DNA from: Burkholderia pseudomultivorans
GTDB lineage: Bacteria; Pseudomonadota; Gammaproteobacteria; Burkholderiales; Burkholderiaceae
DNA: 64,000 nucleotides
NCBI RefSeq assembly: GCF_902499075.1
Contig: NZ_CABVPP010000035.1
Span: 1 to 64,000 of the forward strand
Reading direction: 5' to 3'
Under the pieces are notes generated by a model. That model was not told where the DNA came from. It was given only the letters and a program-made list of their open reading frames with translations, and did not search any database. The position numbers and the translations under genes are program-made. Of this stretch, positions 9,254-17,979 are shown piece by piece; position 1 is the stretch's first letter, and each line of letters opens with the position of its first letter.

Positions 9254-10589
9254 GTTGCGTCTCCGCGCGTTGAGTCACGTTGGCCGGAGAAGACGTGGCA
9301 AGTCGCTCGATGTCGGTCCGCTCAACAAACCGTGCTTCGAAGCGTCGCGCGCGAATCGACTTCATCAGCGTCCCGCGCCACACCAACGTCAACATAGGCT
9401 TCGCAGCATCCGACACGTCGACGGACAACGTATCGAGCAGCAACGGCGCGAACTTCAGCGTCTGGTCGGTGTAGACCCATCCCATCGGCAGATGTCCGGG
9501 CAACGCGATGCGAAGGATCGTATTGCCACGCTCGTCGATGGTCGATCCGGGCGTGCCGGCGGGAACAAGGTTCGTCAGCAGGATCGTCTCGTTCCCCTTT
9601 AGGTGCGGCACCTGCATCAGCGGATGCGCGCCGTTCCAATACTGAAACTGAAAATCGTCTGGTAAGCCCGGATGGCGCTCGGCAAGCCACGCGTCGTCGT
9701 AGGTGCCAGCAAGCTCACGCCTCGATCGCCATGCTTTCGCGACGATACCGAAGCCAGCCGAACGCAGCGACGGATGCGTCCGCCCGTTCGCTGCTGCCAG
9801 CCATGCTTGTATCGAAATGGGCTCACTGCTGGCTTCGATCTGCGGCGCAGCAATCTTCTGCTGCTTCGTAGCGGCAAGAAACCAACGCTCGGCAAACCCC
9901 AGACCGATTGGATTGTCTTCACAGACCGTATGCGCCACCGGAAGATTATCTTGGTCAGGATGCACGGCCTGCTGTTTGTCATCGAGCCGGAATGCCTTCG
10001 GGACACGTTTCGAAGCTGGATCCTGCGCGTCGATCCGACACTGCCCGCCCCATGCGTATTCGTAGCGAACGGGCAGCGCGGCGATTGGTTCCGGAGGCGT
10101 CAGACGCCAGTCGATGGGACGCACGATGCCGAGCGATGCGACCTTGGCGAGTCGATTCATGCTTCGTCCAAACATCGACCGTCGAACAAAGTACCTTGGA
10201 CCCATTATGGATAATCTGCGATCCAGCAAAACTTTCGTCGTCGGCACACCGGCGTCATCGTCGGGTTGTACGGGCGCAGACACAATCCGGACGCCCGCCA
10301 CAAAGCGCGGCACGGGTCGCCCCTGCGGCGCATAAGCCGTTCCGTTAACCAGCACGTCGCAAAACGGTTTGTACGGCGCAAGATCGCTTTCCTCTGCCAC
10401 GCTGGACAGATTCGGCTCGCCATGAAAACGGTCGGAAGTGGCGAGCGGCTTTTGCTGCTGCGCCAATACCAGCGAACCGTGACGCAGTTCGAATGTCTGC
10501 CGCAGTACGACGGTATGGAAGGACGCGCCGTCGGGTGCAAACGATTCGAACGCCAGTGCAGGGAAAGGCGTGTAATTGGAAAATTCCAT
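9246..10589 (-). CDS. DUF2169 domain protein, T6SS effector-loading accessory
   Basis: About 447 residues from the ATG at 10589, eleven bases after the vgrG stop; an upstream TTG at 10613 would overlap vgrG. The N-terminus (NYTPFPALAFESFAPDG) and the repeated GxPxP-type strands (for example ALPVRYEYAWGG) are typical of DUF2169. These proteins are encoded between vgrG and DUF4150/PAAR-like effectors and are thought to help load the effector on the spike; that role comes from the family, not from this sequence. The gene overlaps the effector start by eight bases, so vgrG, DUF2169, effector and immunity form one operon. Confidence 0.8.
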   Translation of the reverse strand: MEFSNYTPFPALAFESFAPDGASFHTVVLRQTFELRHGSLVLAQQQKPLATSDRFHGEPNLSSVAEESDLAPYKPFCDVLVNGTAYAPQGRPVPRFVAGVRIVSAPVQPDDDAGVPTTKVLLDRRLSIMGPRYFVRRSMFGRSMNRLAKVASLGIVRPIDWRLTPPEPIAALPVRYEYAWGGQCRIDAQDPASKRVPKAFRLDDKQQAVHPDQDNLPVAHTVCEDNPIGLGFAERWFLAATKQQKIAAPQIEASSEPISIQAWLAAANGRTHPSLRSAGFGIVAKAWRSRRELAGTYDDAWLAERHPGLPDDFQFQYWNGAHPLMQVPHLKGNETILLTNLVPAGTPGSTIDERGNTILRIALPGHLPMGWVYTDQTLKFAPLLLDTLSVDVSDAAKPMLTLVWRGTLMKSIRARRFEARFVERTDIERLATSSPANVTQRAETQHG

Positions 10590-10599
10590 CGCGGCCCCG

Positions 10600-12708
10600 T
10601 CAGTTGATGTCAACGTCCCTGCCGTTGATTTGTACCGGCCCAGAGCCTTCGATCAGCAATTGCGTGCCACGTAGTGTGATATGCCCGTTGGACTCCATGA
10701 TGAGGACGGCGCTACCGGTCTTCAGCTCGATTCGGTCGCCGGCCGTAATCATGTATGTTTTGCCGACCATCGTAGTTTTCGAAAGACCGACTTCCTCTGC
10801 ACTCGCCAGCCCTGCCGACGTATTCACCGCACCGGCGACCGTTACCTGATACCCGCCACCGACTGTCAGCGCTTTCGCAAGCCCCACGGTCTCCGTCGAC
10901 GTGAGCGCAATCACGAGGTTCTCCATGCCTTCGATCGTCTCGTTCCGGTTGCCGCCCACCGTCAGCGTCTCGTTGTTCCCGACGCGTTCCGTGCGATCCA
11001 CGCCGATCGTGATCGTCTCGTTGTTCCCTACCGTCTCCGTGCGGTCGTGGCCGACATGCACCGTCTCGTCGTGATCGACGTTCTTGGCGCGGTCGTTGCC
11101 GACCCAATGCGACTCGTCGTGCTCGACCTCGATGCGCTGATCCTTCTCGGCGTGAAGCCAGACCTCTTCCTCGCCCTTCTTGTCCTCGAAACGGATCGCG
11201 TTGGCCGTATTGACGTTACCGCCCTTGGTCGATCGCGACAGAATGCCGCTTTGGGTCGCACTAGCCGGCAATGCCCACGGCGGCATGTTCTGCGCGTTGT
11301 AAACGCGAGAAATAATTAGGGGTCGATCAGGGTCGCCATCCAGAAAAATCACGACCACTTCGTCGCCGATTCGAGGAATGTTGACCATGCCGAAACCGCT
11401 GCCGGCCCACGGTTGCCCCACGCGCACCCAGCACGAGCTGGATTGATTGCGCTCGCCCAGCCGGTCCCACGGAAACTGGACCTTCACGCGCCCGAGGCTG
11501 TCCGTGTAGATTTCTTCACCCTTCGGGCCGACCACGACAGCAGTCTGCGGCCCGATGATGGTCGGCTTGGCAATGGTGAACGGCGGCCGGTACGGGATCT
11601 TCTTGCGGATGCAGGTGAAGCTGCACGCGTAGGTTGCCGCACCCTCGCCCGCCTGATAGTTGTTCGATCCGGCATGCATGACGCCCGTAATCAGAAACTG
11701 GCGATCTTCCGGCTTCCCCTCGTGGTCATAGTGCTCGTCCAGCTGGAAGTACCGGGCAGGCGTCATTCGTCGACTCGTCGTCGTGCCGGTGAAAATCTTG
11801 CTATGCGCCGCAAGCGCCTGCGCCCGGAAGCGGGCCAGATCCTCACCGCGATCACTGTCCGGGAAACCGTGCTCGCCCAGATAGTCGTAGATTTCGTAGG
11901 CTGGCACATCGCCTTGATCGACGCCCGTGTTTCCGCCCGAGAACCGACGCGCGCCGGGCGCTTTGTAATCGTACGTCTTCAGGCCGACCCGGCTCGACTC
12001 AAGCTGCCGTCGTGCAGAGAAGTTCTTCACGACTGCCAGATCGTCGCGTGCCTCCCCTTTCGAGTACTCCAGAATCGGACTCATGCCGTCGATCGGCTTC
12101 GCCGCGATCGAGTTGTCGGTGATGATCAGCTTGTGCCCGTCTTTCGTGTGCTCGAAGTAGTAGAACAGGCCGTCTTCCTGCATCAGCCGCTGCGCGAACT
12201 CCAGGTCGGTTTCCTTGTACTGCGTACAGTAGCTCCGATTCTGCGTCGCCTTCGACAGACGGAACTCAAAGGACGCCATCGAGCCATAGTCACGGAAAAG
12301 CGCCGAAAGAATGTCCTGTGTCGTCTTTTCCTGAAAGATCCGGATGTCCTGCCGGCGGGACAGCATCCAGAGCCACGGCTTGATCACCGCGCTGTATGTC
12401 GTGAGTCCGCCGTCGGTGTCAAGATGCGAAAACGCGACGACGTAGCCATGGAAATACCGTTCCTCCGAACTCGCAATGGCATCGGTCAACTGTAGCGTAA
12501 TTGTCACAGGTTGGCCGATCATCTTTTTCAGTTCGATCGAGCGATCCTGCGACGCGAGCTGCGTGTCAATGTGAAACAGATCGGAAAGATTTTCCGAGCA
12601 GGTAAAATTGACTAGAACGAGCTCGGAACGCCCTTTCAACGGCGTTTCAATCGTGAACAGGCGATTGCTTTGAAGCTGAAAAAAGCTCGGAATATCGGAC
12701 AATTGCAT
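10600..12708 (-). CDS. vgrG: Type VI secretion spike protein VgrG (TssI)
   Basis: A 702-residue VgrG of ordinary length. The N-terminal gp27-like part runs from SNRLFTIETPLKG through the gp44-type phage-tail fold. The gp5/OB-fold region includes the canonical GRVKVQFPWDRLGERN and CWVRVGQPWAGSGFG blocks, followed by GDEVVVIFLDGDPDRPLI. The C-terminal needle has repeated VGNNETxTxGxxRTE units (about 550-620) that build the beta-helix. No extra enzymatic domain follows, so this is a structural spike that carries the PAAR-like protein encoded downstream. It is the first gene of a minus-strand operon and diverges from tssF across a 137-base promoter region. Confidence 0.93.
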   Translation of the reverse strand: MQLSDIPSFFQLQSNRLFTIETPLKGRSELVLVNFTCSENLSDLFHIDTQLASQDRSIELKKMIGQPVTITLQLTDAIASSEERYFHGYVVAFSHLDTDGGLTTYSAVIKPWLWMLSRRQDIRIFQEKTTQDILSALFRDYGSMASFEFRLSKATQNRSYCTQYKETDLEFAQRLMQEDGLFYYFEHTKDGHKLIITDNSIAAKPIDGMSPILEYSKGEARDDLAVVKNFSARRQLESSRVGLKTYDYKAPGARRFSGGNTGVDQGDVPAYEIYDYLGEHGFPDSDRGEDLARFRAQALAAHSKIFTGTTTSRRMTPARYFQLDEHYDHEGKPEDRQFLITGVMHAGSNNYQAGEGAATYACSFTCIRKKIPYRPPFTIAKPTIIGPQTAVVVGPKGEEIYTDSLGRVKVQFPWDRLGERNQSSSCWVRVGQPWAGSGFGMVNIPRIGDEVVVIFLDGDPDRPLIISRVYNAQNMPPWALPASATQSGILSRSTKGGNVNTANAIRFEDKKGEEEVWLHAEKDQRIEVEHDESHWVGNDRAKNVDHDETVHVGHDRTETVGNNETITIGVDRTERVGNNETLTVGGNRNETIEGMENLVIALTSTETVGLAKALTVGGGYQVTVAGAVNTSAGLASAEEVGLSKTTMVGKTYMITAGDRIELKTGSAVLIMESNGHITLRGTQLLIEGSGPVQINGRDVDIN

Positions 12709-12845
12709 GATTGGCCTCAGCGCTACCCCGGAATGAGTGTCGATATTACTGCTGGTTAATCGTACGATGATAGTGCCCTTTTCATCGATCCGCCAATTTA
12801 ACGGAACTTCAAGTTTCCCCAGGAGCCAGTATTCCCGGAGTATCG

Positions 12846-14729
12846 ATGGACGAACTGTTGCCGCATTTTGAATACGAGCTTGGACTGCTGGCCCGCAAAC
12901 TAACGGAATTTGCCGAGCGTTTTCCCAAAATTGCCACCCGGCTCGGCATCCAGAGCGGGCAGGTGGATGATCCGCATATCAGCCGACTGGTCCAGACGTT
13001 CGCCTTCATGGCTTCGGCGCTCGATACCCGGCTGACCGACGACTATCCCGAATTTATCGAGTCGTTGCTCGGCGTGATCTACCCGCAATATCTGCGATGC
13101 ATCCCGTCGTGCGCGATCGCGGAAATCGACCCGACCGGTCAGTTCGGCAATCTGACAGGACCGTTTGTCATTCCACGCGGTACGCCACTGGACGCACGAG
13201 CGGCACTCTGCCGATTCAAGACGATTTACGACGTCACTCTGACGCCGCTGCATGTCGACACCGCCCGCTACTCACCAACCACTATCGCCCCCGCCAAGAT
13301 CCGGCTCGGCACAGATGCGACGGGAATTCTGTCCGTTACCTTCGCCTCGCTGTCTGCGACAGGACACTTCGACGCATCTATTCCATCCGGGCCGATCCGC
13401 GTGCATCTCTCGGGAGAACGTCCGGTGATCGCGGCCCTCACCGACACGCTGCTATTGCGTGCGGCCAGTGCATTCGTTGAGGTCGATCACGACGGGCGCT
13501 GGCGCGCGCTTTCCAAAGTACCGTTTGAAGCGGTCGGTTTTGATGACAATGAAGCGCTTCTGCCGGACGACGCCGGCAGCGCAGGCCTGTCGTTCCAGTA
13601 TCTGCTCGAATATTTCGCTTTCCCGGAAAAATTCGATTTCATCGACATCGATCTCGCGCGGATTCGGCGGGCGGCCAGCGCCCCTCACGCACGCCAGTTG
13701 ACCTTGCACGTTGTGGTACGCGACACGCCGACCGATTCAGCCATCTCGCAAATGCTGGGGGCGGTCAGCGCGCGCACGTTCAAGCTGTTCTGTACACCGA
13801 TAATCAACCTCTTCGAGCGCGCGGCGGCACCGATCCTCTTGACTGACACCGACCGCGCCTATCCGATTACGCCCCTTCCCCTCGAAGAAAAGGGCGTGCC
13901 CCCCGATCTCTATGCGATAGATCAAGTCTTTCTCGGCGAGAAGTCCGCGATCGACGAGCAGATGAAATCGTTCTCGTCTGCATCTCAAACGCCTCGGACG
14001 CCCGTGCCGCCATACCGGGCGTTCAGTCACAGCTTGAGTTCGCAAAAGGTCTACTGGCTGCTCTCTCGAGATCGCGACGTCACCTTATTCAATCCCCGCC
14101 AAAGCCCGTGGCGGCTGTCGCTCGTCGGACTCGACGGTCAGCCAGCGAGGCCGGAGCAGCCGCAAGTCGAGATCGATTTGCTCGCCACGAATGGCGATCT
14201 TCCATCTCGATTGCCGCTCGGCGACCCGCAAGGCGACCTGCTGAACGAAGGGGCCGCGCTGCCTTGCCCAATTCGCTTGCTCACGCGACCGACCGCTCCC
14301 ATGACGTTGACGCGCGGCGAAGGGGCGCTTTGGCGCGTCCTCGCCACCTTTTCGCCTCAACCGTTCGATCTCTCACGGCAGGGTCTTGGCGAACTCAAGG
14401 CCTTTCTTCGCCTTCATGCACCGCGCGCGGCGATCGTCGCACAGCAAGGTATCGACGCGCTACGAAGCCTGGGTTACAAGCCTGCCATGAAATGGATGTC
14501 GCTCGACGGCAAGATGCAGTCCTTCGTGCGCGGCATCGAAATTCTCGTATCGATCGACGAGTCCGCGCTACGCGCCATTGCGCTCAACACGTTTGCGCGA
14601 ATACTCGACCGCCTCTTTGCCCCTTACGCACCGACGAACAGCTATGTGCAACTCGTGATCAGGTCAGCGCAAACCGATCAAGAATTGATTCGATGCGAGG
14701 CCCGTCCCGGTACGCGCGCGTTGCTCTAA
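12846..14729 (+). CDS. tssF: Type VI secretion baseplate subunit TssF
   Basis: A 627-residue TssF (ImpG/VasA). The N-terminus LLPHFEYELGLLARKLTEFA, the block SRLVQTFAFMASALDTRLTDD and the following PEFIESLLGVIYPQYLRCIPSC are family hallmarks. TssF pairs with TssG, TssE and TssK in the T6SS baseplate wedge. A GGAG site precedes the ATG. No tssG, tssE, tssB/C or tssK lies nearby: the next genes are on the other strand and unrelated to the core. It is therefore an orphan copy next to a vgrG-effector module, and it may work with a core cluster elsewhere in the genome or be a relic. Confidence 0.9.
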   Translation: MDELLPHFEYELGLLARKLTEFAERFPKIATRLGIQSGQVDDPHISRLVQTFAFMASALDTRLTDDYPEFIESLLGVIYPQYLRCIPSCAIAEIDPTGQFGNLTGPFVIPRGTPLDARAALCRFKTIYDVTLTPLHVDTARYSPTTIAPAKIRLGTDATGILSVTFASLSATGHFDASIPSGPIRVHLSGERPVIAALTDTLLLRAASAFVEVDHDGRWRALSKVPFEAVGFDDNEALLPDDAGSAGLSFQYLLEYFAFPEKFDFIDIDLARIRRAASAPHARQLTLHVVVRDTPTDSAISQMLGAVSARTFKLFCTPIINLFERAAAPILLTDTDRAYPITPLPLEEKGVPPDLYAIDQVFLGEKSAIDEQMKSFSSASQTPRTPVPPYRAFSHSLSSQKVYWLLSRDRDVTLFNPRQSPWRLSLVGLDGQPARPEQPQVEIDLLATNGDLPSRLPLGDPQGDLLNEGAALPCPIRLLTRPTAPMTLTRGEGALWRVLATFSPQPFDLSRQGLGELKAFLRLHAPRAAIVAQQGIDALRSLGYKPAMKWMSLDGKMQSFVRGIEILVSIDESALRAIALNTFARILDRLFAPYAPTNSYVQLVIRSAQTDQELIRCEARPGTRALL

Positions 14730-14735
14730 CGCGCT

Positions 14736-15308
14736 TCAGTGCACATAACCCACCAGCAGTCCGACGCCAAACCCGGCCTGAAATCCATAGGTGCGTCCGT
14801 GCGTAATCAGCAAGACCGGGGCGTTGGCGATCGCCTCCTCGGCGAGCATACTCAATGCGGGACTGGATAGTCCGAGCGCGAGCATCGCCGAATCGATGCC
14901 CATCAGCATGATGTCGCCCGCCTGACCGATGATCGCCGACAAGGAAGCGTCCAGATACACGGTCGCGCCGCGAAAATCGTTCGCGCTCAGCTCCTTGCCC
15001 TGGAATGCGTGGGTCATATAGACCCAACCGCCACTGGGCGTATGTACGCCCGCGCCAGCGGCGGCGGCATCGCGCCCGCCAATGGGCGGCAATTTGATCT
15101 CGGGGGTAGTGAATTTCGGAAACCTGATCTTGGGAATTTTCAGCCCCAGGCCGTAACCGATACCGAGTCCGCCGTAGTAGTAGTCATGGTCCTGCTTCGT
15201 CGGATCGGTCAGACGCAGCAACCCACCCGTCGCCGTTACGAATTCAACGCTGGCCCCACCACCGGCACCCGTGTTGTACGTCCAGTCGCTCAATCTCAGC
15301 AAAGACAT
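14736..15308 (-). CDS. Uncharacterised T6SS-island protein with hydrophobic C-terminal half
   Basis: About 190 residues from the ATG at 15308, preceded by AGAGGG. The first half is glycine-rich with an aromatic YYYGGLGIGYG stretch and a Pro-Lys segment (IPKIRFPKFTTPEIKLPP). The second half has hydrophobic runs including AIIGQAGDIMLMGIDSAMLALG and a terminal GFGVGLLVGYVH. No signal peptide is seen. I do not recognise the family. It sits convergently against tssF (six bases between stops) and heads a minus-strand pair with the DUF3592-type gene. A spike-associated or pore-forming cargo protein is one possibility, unsupported by any motif. Confidence 0.5.
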   Translation of the reverse strand: MSLLRLSDWTYNTGAGGGASVEFVTATGGLLRLTDPTKQDHDYYYGGLGIGYGLGLKIPKIRFPKFTTPEIKLPPIGGRDAAAAGAGVHTPSGGWVYMTHAFQGKELSANDFRGATVYLDASLSAIIGQAGDIMLMGIDSAMLALGLSSPALSMLAEEAIANAPVLLITHGRTYGFQAGFGVGLLVGYVH

Positions 15309-15329
15309 CACGCCCTCTCAAGCTATTTG

Positions 15330-15710
15330 TTATTTACGCGACGGCAAATTCATCAATCCAACCAGTATGGCGCCCAAGCCCATCGTGGCGAGGAAAATCG
15401 GCATGTCCCAGATCGCACGGAACGTGTTCACCGTCGCAGTCGGAATCGGCTGCTCCGGCAAATAGCGCACTTCAACGTCCTGGCCCACCTTCATCGCCGC
15501 AATCAAGATGCCGCCCTGCGGATACGAAACATGCTCGCCTGACTTCGTGACGAACTCGATTTCGGGATGGTAGCCGCCTGCATTGAGTTTGACCACGCGA
15601 CCAGGCACGATAATCGAGTTCCGAAGGAACTCGCGGGTCGACTGCACACTGAACGCCGCCGCAATCAGAAAGCCTACGCCAATGACAATCGCGCCCATCG
15701 CCTTAAACAT
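15330..15710 (-). CDS. DUF3592-like small membrane protein
   Basis: About 126 residues from the ATG at 15710, which lies six bases after GAGG; the ATG at 15716 is too close to that site. There is an N-terminal transmembrane helix (MGAIVIGVGFLIAAAF), a beta-rich middle with the DUF3592-like core (VPGRVVKLNAGGYHPEIEF and a turn before VEVRYLPEQP), and a second helix near the C-terminus (IFLATMGLGAILVGLMNL). Such proteins are small, membrane-bound and often found in T6SS or contact-toxin islands, with no known activity. It runs in the same direction as its neighbours, with gaps of about 20-40 bases. Confidence 0.6.
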   Translation of the reverse strand: MFKAMGAIVIGVGFLIAAAFSVQSTREFLRNSIIVPGRVVKLNAGGYHPEIEFVTKSGEHVSYPQGGILIAAMKVGQDVEVRYLPEQPIPTATVNTFRAIWDMPIFLATMGLGAILVGLMNLPSRK

Positions 15711-15748
15711 ACCCATCCTCGAATAAAGAATTCGTTGCGGCCGACAGT

Positions 15749-16852
15749 CTACAGTCCCAATCGATCCGGACGAACGATAACCGGCCCGACGAAAATCACC
15801 TTGCGTAGCGACGAATTCGGACCGTGAGGCTGCATCTTGAAATGCGGTCGCCGCCAATGACCGCGCTTCTCATGGTGCGGCGCCCCAGAGTCCGCTTCTG
15901 CATGAACGCCGTGCTCCCAGTCCAATACCGCCGGCCCGACGATATGCCGATCGTACAGGTGTTCGATCTGGGCGAGCCGCTCTTTGCGCTTGCGCTGCCC
16001 CAATCCGCTGAAATCGCGCGGCGCACTGCTATACGCTCGATCGGCGACGACCTGCGCGTCGGGAATTTTAAGATACAGAAGCATTTTGATCGCGTAATCC
16101 GACACCAGTCGCCAATGCTCGCGATCTGCTTCAAGTTCCGCATTTGGCTCGGCAACGGACACATCCTGTTGAAGGATTTGCTGAATCGTCTTGTGGCGAT
16201 CCGCCAATGGATAGTCCACGAACTTGATGCGGATATGGTCGTTGCCGAACTCCTGCCACGATACCAACGACAGCCGCTCGTCCGGCACTGCGGAATCTCG
16301 GCCGTGACGATGAAACAGTGCAATCGCGCGAATACCCTGCTTGTAGCCTTGCCACTCGGGATTGGGAATGATGCACATCGCCGCAGCGGGTAGTTCGATC
16401 ATGCCGATCGGCACGTCGTCTGCGATGTACGCGCCGTCGAGCAATCGATGCAGCGCGGCGGTGGGCTCGTACATCGCGCCGTCGCTCGCGAAGTAGATTT
16501 GCCACACCAGGCTGCGGTGCGCAAGCTGCGCCGACTCCTCGTTCAAGCCGAGCGGAAGCGAGTGAGCCCACCCCTTCAGAAAACGCGGAAACTCCTTGTA
16601 CAGCACCGCAAGCGGAAACCTGCGCATGCCATCCAAAAAATCCGCATCGCCCGTCTTGTGCCCTTCCTGCATGACGCGCTTCCACGCCTCGATCGCACCG
16701 GTGGCCCGGTAGCGCACCGGCGGCGGTAGACGCGCGTAGAGCGGATCGTCGGCCTCTATCGTTTTTTGGATTGCCCCTTGCAACAGCGCGGCGACAATCG
16801 CGCGGGGATCAAAGTAGGTGTAGCGGTTGGCAGGTTCCACTTCGAGCTTCAT
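15749..16852 (-). CDS. Uncharacterised protein with C-terminal RGHWR motif, possible AcrVA2-type homologue
   Basis: About 367 residues from the ATG at 16852; a TTG at 16873 is also open. The N-terminal half is helical with LVWQIYFASDG and a run PIGMIELPAAAMCIIPNPEW. The C-terminus has HHEKRGHWRRPHF followed by LRKVIFVGPVIVRP, a histidine-arginine motif plus terminal strands also seen in proteins related to the anti-CRISPR AcrVA2 that are widespread on mobile elements. That resemblance is from memory and weak, and the gene may simply be an uncharacterised mobile-element protein. It is soluble in appearance, with no signal peptide. It is the last minus-strand gene before the phage/plasmid-like block. 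Confidence 0.4.
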   Translation of the reverse strand: MKLEVEPANRYTYFDPRAIVAALLQGAIQKTIEADDPLYARLPPPVRYRATGAIEAWKRVMQEGHKTGDADFLDGMRRFPLAVLYKEFPRFLKGWAHSLPLGLNEESAQLAHRSLVWQIYFASDGAMYEPTAALHRLLDGAYIADDVPIGMIELPAAAMCIIPNPEWQGYKQGIRAIALFHRHGRDSAVPDERLSLVSWQEFGNDHIRIKFVDYPLADRHKTIQQILQQDVSVAEPNAELEADREHWRLVSDYAIKMLLYLKIPDAQVVADRAYSSAPRDFSGLGQRKRKERLAQIEHLYDRHIVGPAVLDWEHGVHAEADSGAPHHEKRGHWRRPHFKMQPHGPNSSLRKVIFVGPVIVRPDRLGL

Positions 16853-17054
16853 CCGAATTCCCAAACACAGCAAACCATTCGTCAGACGTCATCCCGAACC
16901 CGCATATTAGGCCGACTCTACGACACCGGGCAACGCTGGCTCCTGTACACGGCCGCGCCCGATGTCCGTGGCGATCGAGAAGGCATCGACCGATGCATTC
17001 AAAAATCTTTCAGTCACATATCACCTTCCAGAGCACGGTCAGCTAAGGCCGCTC

Positions 17055-17078
17055 CGCCAGGGCATTCCCGCCCTGGCG
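17055..17078. repeat. GC-rich hairpin just upstream of a ribosome site
   Basis: Perfect nine-base arms (CGCCAGGGC / GCCCTGGCG) lie about 10 bases before the CGGAGG ribosome site of the next gene. There is no T tract, so it is not a classic terminator. It is the first of several similar hairpins between genes up to 30.6 kb. Confidence 0.6.
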
Positions 17079-17097
17079 CACTTCGCTCGGAGGTTTC

Positions 17098-17862
17098 ATG
17101 TCTTCCCCCTATGCATTTGCCGCCATCATGGCGGCATTTCTCTCACTGGGTATCGCGGTCGCCTTCTTCATCTGGCGCCGCAGATACCGCGTTACGCCAC
17201 CCAGTGTCCCACCGGCCGGCGCAGCAGCGCCGGTTCTCTCCGCGCCGCCGGTACGCTATCCGTTCGATGACGAATGGGAAGCGCACGCGCCCTATCCCGA
17301 TCATGCGCTGCACGCCATCCGGCCGGAGGGGGCCGCGTCTCGACATGCGCCCTCGTTCGACACACGGACTCGCCCGCGCGAGTCATTCGAGTTCGATGAC
17401 GTCGAGCCGTTCGACCTGGACGAATCCCCACCCTTTCGTCGCGCCGACCGACACACGCCGCACGATCCCGATTGCTTTTCGTTTGCGCCGGACACCGCAC
17501 CCGATTTACATACGCCGACGTCGGACGAGAGTGCGCCGCACTGCCCACACTGCCGTTCACCGCGCGTCGAAACGCTCAACGTCGCGCGCAAGGCGGGCGG
17601 CACGATTGGCAGCGTCGCCGGCGCCACCGGCGGCATGGCGATGGCGCTGTCTGGAGCCGAAGCCGGTGCGGCGGTCGGCGCGATTGGCGGACCGATCGGC
17701 TCAGTGTTCGGTGGATTGGCCGGCGCGGTAATCGCCGGCCTGCTCGGCAGTGCCGCTGGCTGCGCGGCCGGCTCCGCCGTCGGTTCTGCCATCGATGACG
17801 CCGTTCTCGACAACTACCGGTGCCGATCATGCGGACACGCCTTCGGCACACAACACGGCTGA
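17098..17862 (+). CDS. Membrane-anchored protein with zinc-ribbon halves and glycine-zipper helices
   Basis: A 254-residue protein preceded by CGGAGG. One N-terminal transmembrane helix (FAAIMAAFLSLGIAVAFFIW) is followed by a basic RRRYR stop and a long acidic, disordered stretch (about 60-135). Then comes a CPHC pair, a glycine/alanine-rich zone of about 75 residues (GSVAGATGGMAMALSGAEAG onward) with two glycine-zipper hydrophobic segments, and a closing CRSC pair. The two CxxC pairs could form one zinc ribbon bracketing the glycine zipper. I know no named family for this arrangement. It begins the plus-strand phage/plasmid-like block. Confidence 0.55.
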   Translation: MSSPYAFAAIMAAFLSLGIAVAFFIWRRRYRVTPPSVPPAGAAAPVLSAPPVRYPFDDEWEAHAPYPDHALHAIRPEGAASRHAPSFDTRTRPRESFEFDDVEPFDLDESPPFRRADRHTPHDPDCFSFAPDTAPDLHTPTSDESAPHCPHCRSPRVETLNVARKAGGTIGSVAGATGGMAMALSGAEAGAAVGAIGGPIGSVFGGLAGAVIAGLLGSAAGCAAGSAVGSAIDDAVLDNYRCRSCGHAFGTQHG

Positions 17863-17929
17863 TCGTTGCGCTCGCCGCCTTCGTCGCGACGCTGCGCGTC
17901 GTCCGATCGTCATTCCTTCAATCCGACCT

Positions 17930-17947
17930 GCCCGGCGTGTGCCGGGC
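17930..17947. repeat. GC-rich intergenic hairpin
   Basis: GCCCGGC and GCCGGGC flank a GTGT loop, about 25 bases before the CAGGAG ribosome site of the DUF932 gene. It is followed by TTCTTTTTC and may act as a terminator or attenuator between two plus-strand genes. Confidence 0.55.
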
Positions 17948-17979
17948 GTTATGCCTTCTTTTTCGAACAGGAGTCTTCA

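Noticed and set aside
11413-12495. 360-codon plus-strand frame opposite vgrG
   Set aside because: Antisense shadow of vgrG, which has clear gp27/gp5 features.
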